This document shows, in pieces, positions 46,009-56,351 of a stretch of DNA of 64,000 nucleotides; position 1 is the stretch's first letter, and each line of letters begins with the position of its first letter. Under the pieces are notes generated by a model. That model did no database searches. It worked only from the letters and a program-made list of their open reading frames with translations, and was not told the DNA's origin. The position numbers and the translations under genes were made by a program. Where the stretch lies: NCBI GenBank assembly GCA_922989275.2, contig OV277866.1:75738328-75802327 (forward strand), read 5' to 3'. This DNA comes from Gari tellinella (lineage: Eukaryota; Mollusca; Bivalvia; Cardiida; Psammobiidae).

Positions 46009-46206
46009 CAGTAAAAACCTCTCTATTTAGACTGCTAAAGATTAAGCTACTTGATTGTTTGAAAGACGACTGACAGCTTAAAGCAAGGTGAAAGTAAATC
46101 AGAAAGCTCACCAAGATCCTTTTTGTATAACTTTCATATTGCTTTAGGCAGTCATGCATCATAGACACTTACAAACTGACACAATTGTAATTAAGGGGGA
46201 TTACTG
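46009..46206. mobile_element. CAGTARAACCTC MITE, diverged
   Basis: CAGTAAAAACCTCTCTATTT at the left, AATTAAGGGGGATTACTG at the right, flanked by TA. A partial central hairpin is present. Confidence 0.75.
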
Positions 46207-46408
46207 TATACGAAATACATGTTTGTTATACATAAACCTTCCTGAATTGTGACACAGCCAGTAATTGTGTTAGTTTTAGTTTAAACATATTTTATTTCAA
46301 TTATATACATGAAATGGGGTTGGGCCACAAGTTCTACCAACTTAGAGACGGCCCTTCCCCTACAGTTTAACAAGTACAAATTCTTTTAGAGAGCGGGCAT
46401 TAGTGAGC

Positions 46409-46505
46409 CAGAGAGAGAGAGAGAGAGAAAGAGAGGAAGTGAGAGAAAGAGAGAGATATAGTGAGAGAGAGAGAAAGAGAGAGAGAGCAGTCGAACAAAG
46501 GAGAG
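46409..46505. repeat. (GA)n microsatellite
   Basis: Purine run of GAGAGA with AAAG interruptions. The Arg-Glu-rich plus frame and Leu-Ser-rich minus frame across it are by-products. Confidence 0.9.
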
Positions 46506-46873
46506 AGTATGAGTGTGAGTACAGGTGCCTCCATAACCATAATGTGGATAATTATAATTATGCAAGTACAAAATTACACAGTGTAATCCGCCATCAAATA
46601 ATTGACTGTGAAAAACAGTTAAGCCCGTATTAAGAAACTACCAGGTTTAGAAAGTTGTTGATATTTGGTGACCAGTGGTCCCCCAATGCACGACAGATCC
46701 AATGTAGAAAGCCCCATGCAGGGGTTCTCCACATTATTATCATTCCTGCACCAATGAAGCACTGGCCTAAAAACATATTGGTAGCCGCCAAATACAGGTT
46801 CAACTGCAAAACAGATCAATTTATACAAACAGCAAATAACAAGAATTGCATCCCCGGTGTATTCCCTTGCATT
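46506..46873. other. No gene seen
   Basis: No recognised gene. Overlapping frames on both strands lack domains. Confidence 0.4.
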
Positions 46874-47093
46874 CAGTGCAACCTCTCTATTACGACCACT
46901 AAAAGAGAACGATTATTGATTGTATACGAAATTGTGAAAGAGACAGACTACAGCCCATAAAAAGGCGAAAGCAAAACAGAAAGCTCCTAAAAGAGTCCTC
47001 TGTCATACCTTCATCCGGCTCTAAGCAGCCAGCCGCCTCAAACACAAATTAATAATAAAATAATTTACTGTTCGTAATAGAGATGTTTAACTG
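46874..47093. mobile_element. CAGTARAACCTC MITE, diverged
   Basis: CAGTGCAACCTCTCTATTAC at the left; TTCGTAATAGAGATGTTTAA near the right end. The central hairpin is recognisable (ACAGAAAGCTCCTAAAAGAG). Confidence 0.7.
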
Positions 47094-47214
47094 ATTGAGT
47101 TTGGCAAAAGATAAATATATAATGGTACAAGCTTATACTTTGACTCTTGCTATAGCCGTACTAGGACATGTATAGGGGGTAAAATAACAAGGAAAAAGGA
47201 GAAAATGTCAAGAT

Positions 47215-47950
47215 CTAAAAACGTTTTGTTTCTTTTATAAAAGTTTGGACAGCTGTGAAAATCAGACAATTTTGTTCGAAAGTTAGATTTTTACTTCCAA
47301 AAAGAAGAATATTTCTATTAATTGGATGGTAAGGTCTTGTGGTCTGAAAAAGGGTATGTCGAAAATCTATATATTTAGGACATTTAAAAAAATAATGCTC
47401 TACATCTTCAGAAACATTCTCACACGAACAGTACGGGTCAATTTTCAAGTGGTTTATAAAAAGGTGTTCATTCAAATTACTACAAGTGTTCCTAAGTCTT
47501 GCATGAAGTACCGTAAGGTGTCTATTTCCAACTAGGTAGTACTCTGGAACTCTCCCTGGCTTTGTTCTAGAGACTATATTACTTTTAAAAGAAGAGAAGG
47601 TAGGGACATGTCTGAGATCGGAGTCCAGAGAGTTCCAGAGCATTACAGATGATGGAATACATGAGTTTTGAAAAATAGAAGTTCTATTGGGTAACATTTC
47701 AAAATTTCCTCGGTTTCTTAATGGATAGTTTGACCTTTCGCCCACTAATGGGGGAATTATATCCGTTATGTACTGTGGAACAGTGTCATGTGAGACCTTA
47801 TACATGAAAAACAGTTTTTGATTTTCTCGTCTCTTGAACAAAGGCTCCTATCCACATTCATCGTATAGCTTTTCAAGGGAAACTGATCTCGTTAGTCCTG
47901 TTAGTAATTGTGTTGTATAACTTAGAGTACAAGTATAAATGTATGTTATA
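47215..47950 (-). pseudogene. LINE ORF2 C-terminal part with a nonsense codon
   Basis: On the minus strand the readable frame begins near 47950 (QLLTGLTRSVSLEKLYDECG), meets a TAG at 47850-47848 where related proteins have Trp ('LGWEPL'), and continues for 208 codons. It includes LFFMYKVSHDTVPQYI, ERSNYPLRN, FQNSCIPSSVMLWNSLDSDLR and a knuckle-like motif at residues 138-154 after the stop (Cys138, Cys140, His149, Cys154). A single G-to-A change (TGG to TAG) explains the break. The 5' part is missing. Short downstream sequence to about 47095 is probably its 3' untranslated region, abutting a MITE. Confidence 0.8.
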
Positions 47951-49739
47951 TGAAATTCCGATGTCCCTCATCCATCCCCTTAGCTTCAAATGAGCAAATA
48001 TTATAGTCCTAGTTAAATTCACTAATTTTTTACTCGTTATGCTTTTTATAACAAAACATTGCAAAAAGACAAACGGTACTGACCCTTGATAAATGGTTCT
48101 ATTAGGAGCCCTCTAATCAAGATCTACACTGTTTGCAATTAATATATATACTATTCACATATAAACTGCTTGTAAATGACGATTATATTCTTCGTTAGTG
48201 CCGAACGTGTTTTAAAACTGTTTCAGTGGCATTATATAGCTTAAAAATATTAGCTGGTTTTATATCTAAAGTTGAGAAGTTAGGCATCATAATTTAGCAA
48301 CATTTTGCTAGTTTCATATATCATAGACTTTAATAAGTCTCGGGGATAGGATGTCGAGATTGGCATTGATACAGCATGTAGGGATATCTGCTTAGAGTAA
48401 TGGCGTTTTAAGGAAGGTCGTCTTTATATTTCTCTATTTGTGAGTTTTCCATGACGCTGAGCTATATTTCTTCACAAGTAATTGTCCGAGAATTACAGGT
48501 AAAAAATTATAGTTCTGAGTCATGAGCATGGCAGCAGTATGTCCAATCATAAGCTTGGAGAACCTATTCAGTTATTTTATATCTTTACTTTCCTATGGCC
48601 TAGCTTTAAGCTGGCAGTGTCCATTTGTTTTAGAGATTTAGTAAGTAATAAAGCGTTTCTGCAAGTTTATATGCCGAGTAAATCTGCGTATGGTAATGAG
48701 CCGAACAGTGTTAATTTATCTTGTGTCTATTCATTCATATGTCATTAAAAAAATCAAAACAAAACTTGTTAACTACATATGCCATCACTGCATAACTGAA
48801 TTTTTACTACTTTGCTAGCATTAACGTTTGTTACAATAAACAATGCATCTGGGATTACAAAAGTGTTCTACATTTTACCACAGTATATTCATTTTGTTAC
48901 AAACAGTATACCTGTAAGGAGTACATGTGTCGTATGTTAACAATGAAGAACCTGATAAGATAACTTCTGGTATTCACTGTGTGGCGATTCCTAACGTGTT
49001 GTGGTCGTTATACATGTACAAATGTAGTAGATATTTGCTCACATATTAGAACAATGGCATTGTGATAAACAGTCATAACGGTGTTAAACATAATTCATCA
49101 TCTATGCTTTTTTTATTATATTACTCTAAGTAACAATTTCAAAACATATTTCTTCCTAACTCGAGTGTTATGTACAACGCAAAAATTAGAAACTGGGAAA
49201 TAATTATGTTACAATGGAGACAACGTTATTCTTTTCCCATAAACAATAAAACACATTAGTGCTTAACGCTTTCACTCTCAAAACGCATTTAGGGCATTTG
49301 CAAACAGTTACGTGGTGTCTGTTCAGGATCAAAACTGTTTCCACTTATTTTGAAATGACGTCAGTTAAACTTCCTTAAATTAATTAAAAACGATATTGCA
49401 GACAACAATACTAAAACAGGCGACAAAATGGCGTTGAAGGGTAAAAATAACTCACGATAAATTTGATCCTGAAATGGTTGAACCATTATATTCATATCAC
49501 TGCACGATCTGACATCGGGCAATACTGCGTCTGATACGGCTCCAGACTGTTGGCCATTTAGATTTGAATGACTTGACAACTTTCTCAAAAATGCATGTGT
49601 CTACTTGATCGGTCTAAATAAAGCACACTGGCCATTGTCAGGATTCGTATTATAACCAGTGACTGACAACGTTTTGAAACGCGGCGTCCGATCTGGTTCC
49701 GATAAGTTCGACAATCGCATCAGTATTCTGTAAGTAATA
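47951..49739. other. No gene; a few repeat remnants
   Basis: A hairpin-core remnant lies near 48066-48136 (CAAAAAGACAAACGGTACTG ... AGATCTACACTGTTTGC), and a partial CAGTGGAG terminus at 49213-49250 (CAATGGAGACAACGTTATTC). Frames 48539-48748 and 49361-49588 have no domain. Confidence 0.45.
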
Positions 49740-49975
49740 CACTGGAGAAGACGTTATTCTTTCCCGTTTAAACGAAACGCTAACGGTTGCCATAACATGT
49801 AGAAAATAATATTTTTTTTAAATATCTGACTATTCATTCCGACCTGCCTGGACAACTTTTTGGATCCTGAACAGGCGCCGGGTGTGGCAACTGATCTTGC
49901 TCCAAAATGTTTACAAAGGAAGTAATAGTTTTAGCGTAGAGCGTTTATTCGGAAATGATAATGTCTTCTCCACTG
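49740..49975. mobile_element. CAGTGGAG MITE
   Basis: CACTGGAGAAGACGTTATTC and ATGATAATGTCTTCTCCACT ends. The central hairpin is partly preserved (TTTTTGGATCCTGAACAGGC). Confidence 0.8.
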
Positions 49976-50091
49976 TGGCACCAATACTATTGGAACTCGG
50001 TAGAAAACCGCCGACGATAAAATAATACCAGGCAATGTTATGTCTGCTGAATTGTTAACTTTGGCGATGAACTCTATATGTGAATGAGTTA

Positions 50092-50338
50092 CAGTGGAGA
50101 AAACGTTATTCTTTCCCGTTTAAACGAAACGAAACGCAAACGCAAAACACTAAAACGCAGAAAAGTTCAACTTTTGGACTTTTCTGATACTTCATGCTTA
50201 TCGTGGTGGCAAACAGTTTGGAGCCTGATCAGACGCCGGGTGACCCGGCGTCTGATCTGGCTCCAAACTGTTTGCAATAGAAATAATAGTTTTAGCGTAA
50301 ACGCGTTTATTGGGAAAGAATAACACATTTCTCCACTG
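50092..50338. mobile_element. CAGTGGAG MITE, best copy
   Basis: Ends CAGTGGAGAAAACGTTATTC and the inverse of GAATAACACATTTCTCCACT. The core 50209-50275 is an almost perfect palindrome (GCAAACAGTTTGGAGCCTGA ... TCTGGCTCCAAACTGTTTGC with a CGCCGGGTGACCCGGCG centre). Confidence 0.9.
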
Positions 50339-50496
50339 AAGATTACAACTAACTAGGAGTGCCGTCTGTATCCAAGAATGTGTCGTTGTGATCAAGTTTT
50401 CTTAACTCATCTACTCCTAAGTTTTCAATGTATAATTCAATAAAGTTCGTGCTTTTCTCGAATATTAAGAATGATTTAACAATATATTGCACTATG

Positions 50497-50562
50497 GAAA
50501 ACAGTGCAGACCCTGATCAGAGCCCCATGCAGGATCCCCTGATCAGGGTCTACTCCGTTTGC
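50497..50562. repeat. GATCAG hairpin core
   Basis: AAAACAGTGCAGACCCTGAT pairs with ATCAGGGTCTACTCCGTTT. Confidence 0.75.
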
Positions 50563-50580
50563 GTAGGCCACTTGTACATA

Positions 50581-50770
50581 CACTGGAGAAGACGTGACTC
50601 TTTCCCAACAAAACGCGGTTATGCTGAAACTATTAATTCCATTGCAAAATGTTTGGAACCAGATCAGACGCCGAGTAACCCGGTGTCTGATCAGGCTCAA
50701 AATTGTTTGTCGTGTTTTACATTTTATCGCAATACTTTTTCGTTTAATTTGTGCTTAAACGGTAAAATAA
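50581..50770. mobile_element. Partial CAGTGGAG MITE
   Basis: Starts CACTGGAGAAGACGTGACTC and holds a full hairpin core at 50646-50708; the right terminus is not recognisable. Confidence 0.65.
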
Positions 50771-50828
50771 AACGTATTATCTACTATTATTGACTAATTT
50801 ACTTGACGCTTGGGTCAGAAAGGATATA

Positions 50829-52050
50829 AAGTGGTAAATACGCTATTCCTACCCACTTCATGTGTTTCTTACGCGTTTCTTAAGCGTTTCTTACGCGTTC
50901 ATTGTCCGTTTCGTTAAACGCCGTTTCTAGCCGTTTTTTTACGCGTTTCTTAACGCGTTTAAAAAAGCCCGGATGCGGCGGACTTATCCTACTTAAGAAT
51001 TTAACAAATAGCGTTACTGTGGAGTAAATATAATCTTACAAAACACCAACTTACTAAGCATATGATACGGAGCAATGGTTGGATCCCGATCAGATGTCAA
51101 ATTACTGAGCGTCTGCTTTGCATAAAAGTTTGGATCCAGATCAGATGCTGAGTTACTATATATGTAAAAGTCGGCAGAATATGTATATAATAGCAGACTT
51201 TATAAACTCCACCTTTACCTTTTACTATGAACATGCGGAATTCCAAACATGCTGTTAGTTACATGTGACATGCTGTTAGTTACAGGGCAGGCCGCTAAGC
51301 GTGTTGCGTAACGAACCGGATATGGGGTAATAAAACTGCGGCTTATCAAAGTAAGTATCCTAATTGGGGTTGATTGAAATATAAACCAAATAAACCAAAT
51401 CATATCTGCGGGTATGTGTCAGTTATTATACTCTCTTATCAAAGTAAAAGATATCTGTATAGTTCAAATACGGATGATACTCCCGTAACTCGACTTCTCA
51501 TCTAGAGCCAAACTGTAAAAATGAAATCAAGACCGAATGCTTCATTCTATGCTGTAAAACATAAGAACTGAACTACTCGGCGTCCCATCTACATCCAAAT
51601 CGCTAATGCTAAACTATTATGAAAAGTAATTGGGTTCATTCAAAGCTGTCAGTTTGGATCCTGATGCTATGCCGATCTATACAGCTAGGCGTCTGATCAG
51701 GATACACACCGTTTGCAAAGAAATCAACATGGAAGGAATTATTTTTAATAAATATCAAATAGCATCTGGTTCAGACGCCGAGTCACTCAGCATTATGATC
51801 GAGATTAAAACTGTCTGAATTTATATAATTTCTCGAAGAACGGTAATCATCGATAAGATCCGAAATCACCGCGTGAAACGGAAAACTGACGCACCAATCG
51901 CAACATCTCTGGTATAATCGTTTATTAAAGCGTTTAAACGAGTTAAATTAGTTAGTCGTTAACCGTTCGTTAACCGTCCGTTAACCGTTCACTATGCGTT
52001 TCTTACGCATATAAACGCGTAAATGGGTAGGTATAGCGTATTTATCACTG
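50829..52050. mobile_element. CAGTGGTAAATAC element, 1.2-kb copy
   Basis: AAGTGGTAAATACGCTATTC at the left (first base mutated from C) and GGTATAGCGTATTTATCACT at the right, flanked by TA. The ACGCGTTTCTTAAC-type subterminal repeats, and 'GCGTGAAACGGAAAACTG' at 51873, match the 641-bp copy at 33490. The middle (51000-51850) differs and includes hairpin-core pieces, so it probably received later insertions. Confidence 0.8.
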
Positions 52051-52294
52051 TAACCGTAGAAAATAATGCAGACCACAGATGTCTAACATGATTGTTGTTA
52101 ATAAAACACTCGGTTAGTTTTATTCAACGACTGATTTTAATTTATTGGACTTTCAACTGCATCTGGTTTTATCACATAACTGGGAGTTAAATAAAGCGAT
52201 TATATAAATATCGTAATCCGGTAGTGAAATGTGATATTTTAGGCTCCGGGCTTACATTTTCGACACCAAGCGCTGCACGTAGCGGGACACTAAA
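52051..52294. other. No gene seen
   Basis: No recognised gene between the MITE and the palindrome unit. Confidence 0.4.
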
Positions 52295-52553
52295 TGACGT
52301 CATATCCGATGACGTTACCGTAAATAACATAAGGGTTTAGGCGGTAAACTGTATTAGAATGACTACACACTACGGCTTCGATTGATTAAGTAGGTATTTA
52401 AGTTTGTAATATGTTAAATATAATCTCACATTCGTGCTCATTACTTATCATATTTAATAAACTCGTTGACTGAAAATAATGTGACGCTCGCTATGGCTAC
52501 CTTCATATTATTTAGTCAACTCGTTTATTTAAATGATAGATTATGAGCACTCA
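52295..52553 (+). repeat. Punctuated palindrome, locus C, with upstream TGACGTCA
   Basis: TGACGTCA at 52295-52302 and TGACGTTA at 52310. The palindrome has TTCG (52431), block, CTCG (52462), block, CTCG (52487), loop CTATGG, CTAC (52497), block, CTCG (52520), block, CTCA (52550). Blocks 435-461 and 524-549 are inverse (27 and 26 nt), as are 466-486 and 501-519. The approach AATCTCACATTCG matches AATGTCACTCTTCG before locus B. Confidence 0.8.
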
Positions 52554-52813
52554 GGTAATATCCTCTATTTATCACGAAAACATGTATTGTGAGGCATGGT
52601 AGACAGAACTAGAGTTTCCCAGAGGCGTTTTAAGTAAAAGGTACTCCGAAAAACAATTATTTCCTTTCAATATAACTAGCTCCTGGTCCCCAAAACAAGA
52701 CATTTATAACTAACGATTTCGCTGCTGAAATATGGTTTGTTTAAACTTGTCGTCTGCTGTTAATCTCAAAGATTCGTACTGGACGTTTTGACAGTAAAAA
52801 CATAGAGACGAGA
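52554..52813. other. No gene seen
   Basis: No recognised gene or element. Confidence 0.4.
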
Positions 52814-52877
52814 TAAACAATTTGAACCTAGATCAGACGCCGCGTTACGCGACGTCGGATCCGAATTCAAACTGTGT
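52814..52877. repeat. GATCAGACGC hairpin core
   Basis: AAACAATTTGAACCTAGATC and AGACGCCGCGTTACGC pair with CGACGTCGGATCC and an arm ending AAACTGTGTAC. Confidence 0.7.
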
Positions 52878-53377
52878 ACAAATGTACTCTAAGGGTATTA
52901 ATGTTTCTTAACTTTAACGACTCCTCCGAACAACACGTACTCTTTTTGTTCCCCATAGGTTGTTGTTGAAGAGTGGTAGCGCTGTGGTCCATATAAGACA
53001 TCGGAATTAACTGTAAGTATGCCTGCCTCCTGAAAAAAAAAACATGGCAATAACCATTGAACCTAACTGGACCAGGAAAGGAACAACTACCCATCCCATA
53101 TAGAGTGTTTCTAGTTTTGAAAACAAGAAGTCACTTTTAATCAGAGTCTAAAGTCTAAGTGTAAATTGTTTTGTTTGTAATTTTATTGCTAACTATTTTA
53201 AATCAACCCTTTGTATCAAACGCTTGAGTTTTGAAATTAACGCAAAGTGTACCTGTGAAGATGACACCATTCATATGCAAACGGTGTACATTTTTATATA
53301 AAAAACGCAATAATTCTGAAATGTATATGTAGTATTGTGTCCGTATGTAATTTACATTTCCAATAAAACAACAAATA
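52878..53377. other. No gene seen
   Basis: No recognised gene. Frame 52867-53094 (minus) has no domain. Confidence 0.4.
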
Positions 53378-53469
53378 CATGCTGTTTTGTTTCAAGAACA
53401 TTCTCTATGCAACACAAGGCAGTCATGCTGTTTTGTTTCAAGAACATTCTCTATACAACGCAAGGCAGT
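53378..53469. repeat. 46-bp tandem duplication
   Basis: Two adjacent copies of CATGCTGTTTTGTTTCAAGA continuing to CAAGGCAGT, with two or so substitutions. Lies next to the LTR element below. Confidence 0.9.
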
Positions 53470-53477
53470 CAAATCCA

Positions 53478-53630
53478 TGTCACAGGGTGTAGGTTTATCA
53501 TCACTTGTACGGCCTTGCTGTACAAGGGCGCTTTTATGGCGACGTGGTAGAGTGCATGACTGCGAACCTGGCGACCCGGGTTCAAACCCGGGTCGGCGCG
53601 GGAGTTTATTTATAAGTACACCCGGATACA
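53478..53630 (+). repeat. Left LTR
   Basis: TGTCACA...GGATACA with canonical TG...CA ends. Contains the tRNA-like segment at 53538-53602. Confidence 0.88.
53538..53602 (+). promoter_or_regulatory. tRNA-like segment with polymerase III A and B boxes (left LTR)
   Basis: TGGTAGAGTGC (53545-53555) resembles an A box; GGTTCAAACCC (53579-53589) fits the B-box consensus GGTTCRANNCC. An 8-bp stem GACCCGGG/CCCGGGTC closes a 6-nt loop. Box spacing (23 nt) is shorter than in a normal tRNA, and the T-loop has six rather than seven bases, so this is tRNA-like, not a tRNA gene. Confidence 0.65.
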
Positions 53631-53739
53631 TTTGGCGCCCAACGTGGTTTCTGTGACTGTATATGCTCCGAGTTCGACCCCAAGTCGTTCTCATACCCAT
53701 ATAGAAATTCGGGACGAATTTCAAGTTGTGGGGGGAGTA

Positions 53740-53892
53740 TGTCACAACGTGTAGATTTATCATCACTTGTACGGCCTTGCTGTACAAGCGCGCTTTTACG
53801 GCGACGTGGTAGAGTGCATGACTGCGAACCTTGCGACCCGCGTTCAAACCCGGGTCGGCGCGGGTGTTTCTTTATAAGAACACTCGGTTACA
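53740..53892 (+). repeat. Right LTR
   Basis: TGTCACA...GGTTACA, about 92% identical to the left LTR. Its B box is changed at one position (CGTTCAAACCC). The same tRNA-like segment lies at about 53800-53864. Confidence 0.88.
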
Positions 53893-53964
53893 TCCACATA
53901 TCATTGTTTGCGCGATACCTCGTCTGAATGCAATGTAACAGCCAGGCAGTATCATTTTAACCCA

Positions 53965-54160
53965 GTTTTGCCCACGATCCCATATATGGGACATAGGCAA
54001 ACAGTGTAGACTCGGGTCAGACGCCGCGAAATGCTTCTTCTGATCAAAGTCTATACTGTTTGCTGATAGGAATGACAATTTTGACCATGCACCCCTTGAT
54101 AAAAAAGTGACTAATCCAATATATAAATATGGGTAAATCCACTGGGCGTAAATGGGTTTA
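53965..54160 (-). repeat. 'CCCATATATGGG' family dispersed repeat
   Basis: Reverse copy of 8570-8765: CCCATATATGGG, hairpin core 53997-54063, GATAGGAATGACAATTTTGA, ACTAATCCAATATA, and CCACTGGGCGTAAATGGG at the end. Confidence 0.75.
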
Positions 54161-54857
54161 TGGCGAGATTGATTGAGAATAGCTGTAGACTACATTGATT
54201 GGAGACAAAAATAACATAGTTCTAGTTAGTTAAAGGTTCAAAAGAAAATACTACATGAAGTTATTCCAACTTGAACAATTGACGTTTGTGAATGTATATG
54301 TGTATCCATTGTGATAGGATGGGTTCAGTCATTTATTCGTTCATCGCATTTGGCGATTTAAGGCGATTTAAGTTTGAATCCATACAGCGTGCAGTCAGTT
54401 TGCCTAACATCTGGGTTCGACAAGATGTATTACATACCATGCTATCAAAGCAATCGGTGCAATACTGGAGTAATTGTTCAACCAGACGATACAACTAGGC
54501 AGTAATCTTTTAAGTTAAGCACTCTAAGTAATTGTCGTCCACAACAATGATCGTCAGCTTATATTGCCATTGTATCTGCACATTTGTTTAGAATATAGCA
54601 TTCGGGTAGCACACGTTTCAGTCAAGAGAAGATGCTACGAAATAGTTTGACAATCAGATGGTTGTTCATTCGCCTAAAATACAACTATGTCTGGTTTTAG
54701 ATCTATAGGATATTTTAACATGCTGAGCACTATGTGGGGTCTGAGCGAGAATCAAAGTGTAAATAGTTGTAACGTATATCGGTGCTTCTTTAGTCCAGTG
54801 ACGTTCATTCTAGATAAGATTTATCAGAATTAAACGCAATGGTAAGCAAGTGGTATA
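54161..54857. other. No gene seen
   Basis: The plus frame 54292-54498 has no domain. Confidence 0.4.
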
Positions 54858-55063
54858 CAGTAAAACCTCGCTATTACGACCACTAAAACGAAAGCTAATT
54901 GAATGTATAATAGATAGGTGACAGCTTAAATCAAGGTGATAGTAAAACAGAAAGTTCCTTAAGGAGCTTTCTGTTTCACTGTCACCTTGCTTTAGGCGGT
55001 CACCTACCGTACACACCCTAATGATTAACACAATTTAGTGGTCGTAATAGAGAGGTTTTACTG
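54858..55063. mobile_element. CAGTARAACCTC MITE, best copy, TA target duplication
   Basis: CAGTAAAACCTCGCTATTAC at the left, inverse of GTAATAGAGAGGTTTTACTG at the right, flanked by TA. The centre is a long hairpin: ACAGAAAGTTCCTTAAGGAG and CTTTCTGTTT. Confidence 0.92.
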
Positions 55064-55781
55064 TAGTTACAATAACTACGTTATCATAATATGTTCACAT
55101 ATTAATCTAGTAAGGGTAGGTTACTATTGCACTTTCTATGTTGTTTCAACGTATACAATACCTGGTAAAGGTCATGGTACTATGTTGCCGATTAATATCT
55201 GTCTTTTAGTTAAAATGTTTTCGTGGTGTCTGATCATTATATTTGCTGCCTTTTACAGTAAATCTGATTTTGATAGAAACAATTATAAAAAAGTGACTTG
55301 CATTCCTATAACAAATGCAGCGTAATCCATTAGTTTGCAGCGATATGCGTAGGTATTTGATTTATATGGTACAGTTGTACATGCTCAGTAAACACACTGT
55401 CCCTACCGCGACATTCCTGATTGTTGCGTAACGCCGCGTCTGGTCTTGTTCCAAACTATATATTTTGAACTCGATTTTAGGTTTCTTTACCTTAAAGATG
55501 TAAAAATAAAAAAATAACTAATTGTGCAGACACCAATTTCAAAGCAGACAGCTCTGTTTACGTGTGTTTTCCAGCAATAACACCTACCAGATGACTTCAT
55601 TAAGTGTCTCTTTCAACATTTGTCCTAAATTAAGTCTCAAAATTGTCCTTTATTGCTATTATACATAAAAGTCTATTTTCGTCCTCAGCAATATATTTAT
55701 TTATTGGTTGTAATTTCCAATAATGTGTCCTTCTAAGAGCCACTGTAAGACCCATAGCCAATAAACTTCTCTTACGTTGTA
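55064..55781. other. No gene; hairpin-core remnant
   Basis: 'TTGCGTAACGCCGCGTCTGG' and 'TTCCAAACT' near 55424-55458 are half of a GATCAGACGC hairpin. Confidence 0.4.
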
Positions 55782-56064
55782 CAGTACTGAACCTTATTAA
55801 ATTAACAATGTTTGCGATTCGCTTGCAATTCGCTTGCGATTCGATGGCAATTCGCTCGGGTAAATTTTCTTGAATGGTGTATGTCACAAATGTTCGCAAA
55901 TATGCCTCCGTTAACTTTTTCGATTCTATTTTTGTCACAACCGCTTCGGAAAATTCGCGTTAAATTTTCAAGCGTAGGATTTGTTTTTGAAGCGCCCGAT
56001 TCGATGGCAATTCGATGGCAATTCGCTTGCGATTATCAATTTAATTTCATAAGGTTCAGTACTG
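55782..56064. mobile_element. CAGTACTGAACC MITE with iterated ATTCGCTTGC motif, TA target duplication
   Basis: CAGTACTGAACCTTATTAAA at the left; its inverse TTTCATAAGGTTCAGTACTG at the right, flanked by TA. Just inside each end, short phrases ATTCGCTTGC and ATTCGATGGC are iterated (55814-55860 and 55998-56036) in the same orientation. No transposase; the open frames read through the motif. Confidence 0.88.
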
Positions 56065-56351
56065 TACCACTACGTATTGTCTGGGCTTGTTTAAGCGAAC
56101 TATTCATAGAACTTTAAGCAATGGTAGTGTTTCATTATTCAAAGACCCATGCTTTCTGTTCCGCCTTATCATTGTTACACAGGTTCTATACATATTTTTA
56201 ATCCTGATCCAATGCCGTGAAACGCTCCGACTGATCCATATCAAACTGTTTGACACTCGTTATGTTATTTTGTCACATAACTACCCCTGTTTTCAATAGC
56301 GAACAACGATGACGAATATCCTTATCTCCAACATGTGTAAGATCACTTTGA
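56065..56351. other. No gene seen
   Basis: A hairpin remnant lies near 56200-56252. No gene recognised. Confidence 0.4.

Larger units (their letters stand above)
53478..53892 (+). mobile_element. Miniature LTR retrotransposon (TRIM-like), 415 bp, tRNA-like boxes in its LTRs
   Basis: Two direct LTRs of 153 bp enclose only 109 bp. Just inside the left LTR is TGGCGCCCAACGTGG (53633-53647), the form of a primer-binding site; just before the right LTR is a purine tract (GTGGGGGGAG, 53728-53737). TCCA flanks both ends (53474-53477 and 53893-53896), a 4-bp target duplication. There is no gag or pol. TRIM elements are non-autonomous LTR retrotransposons; mobilisation would need proteins from a full-length, probably Gypsy-type, partner. 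The LTRs differ at about 12 of 153 positions, so the insertion is moderately old. The overlapping open frames are by-products. Confidence 0.88.

Noticed and set aside
46403..46633. Arg-Glu-rich protein frame
   Set aside because: It reads straight through a (GA)n microsatellite; the opposite strand is open too.
53538..53602. A tRNA gene
   Set aside because: A- and B-box-like motifs are present, but their spacing is too short, the T-loop has six bases, and the segment is duplicated exactly in the two LTRs of a small retroelement.
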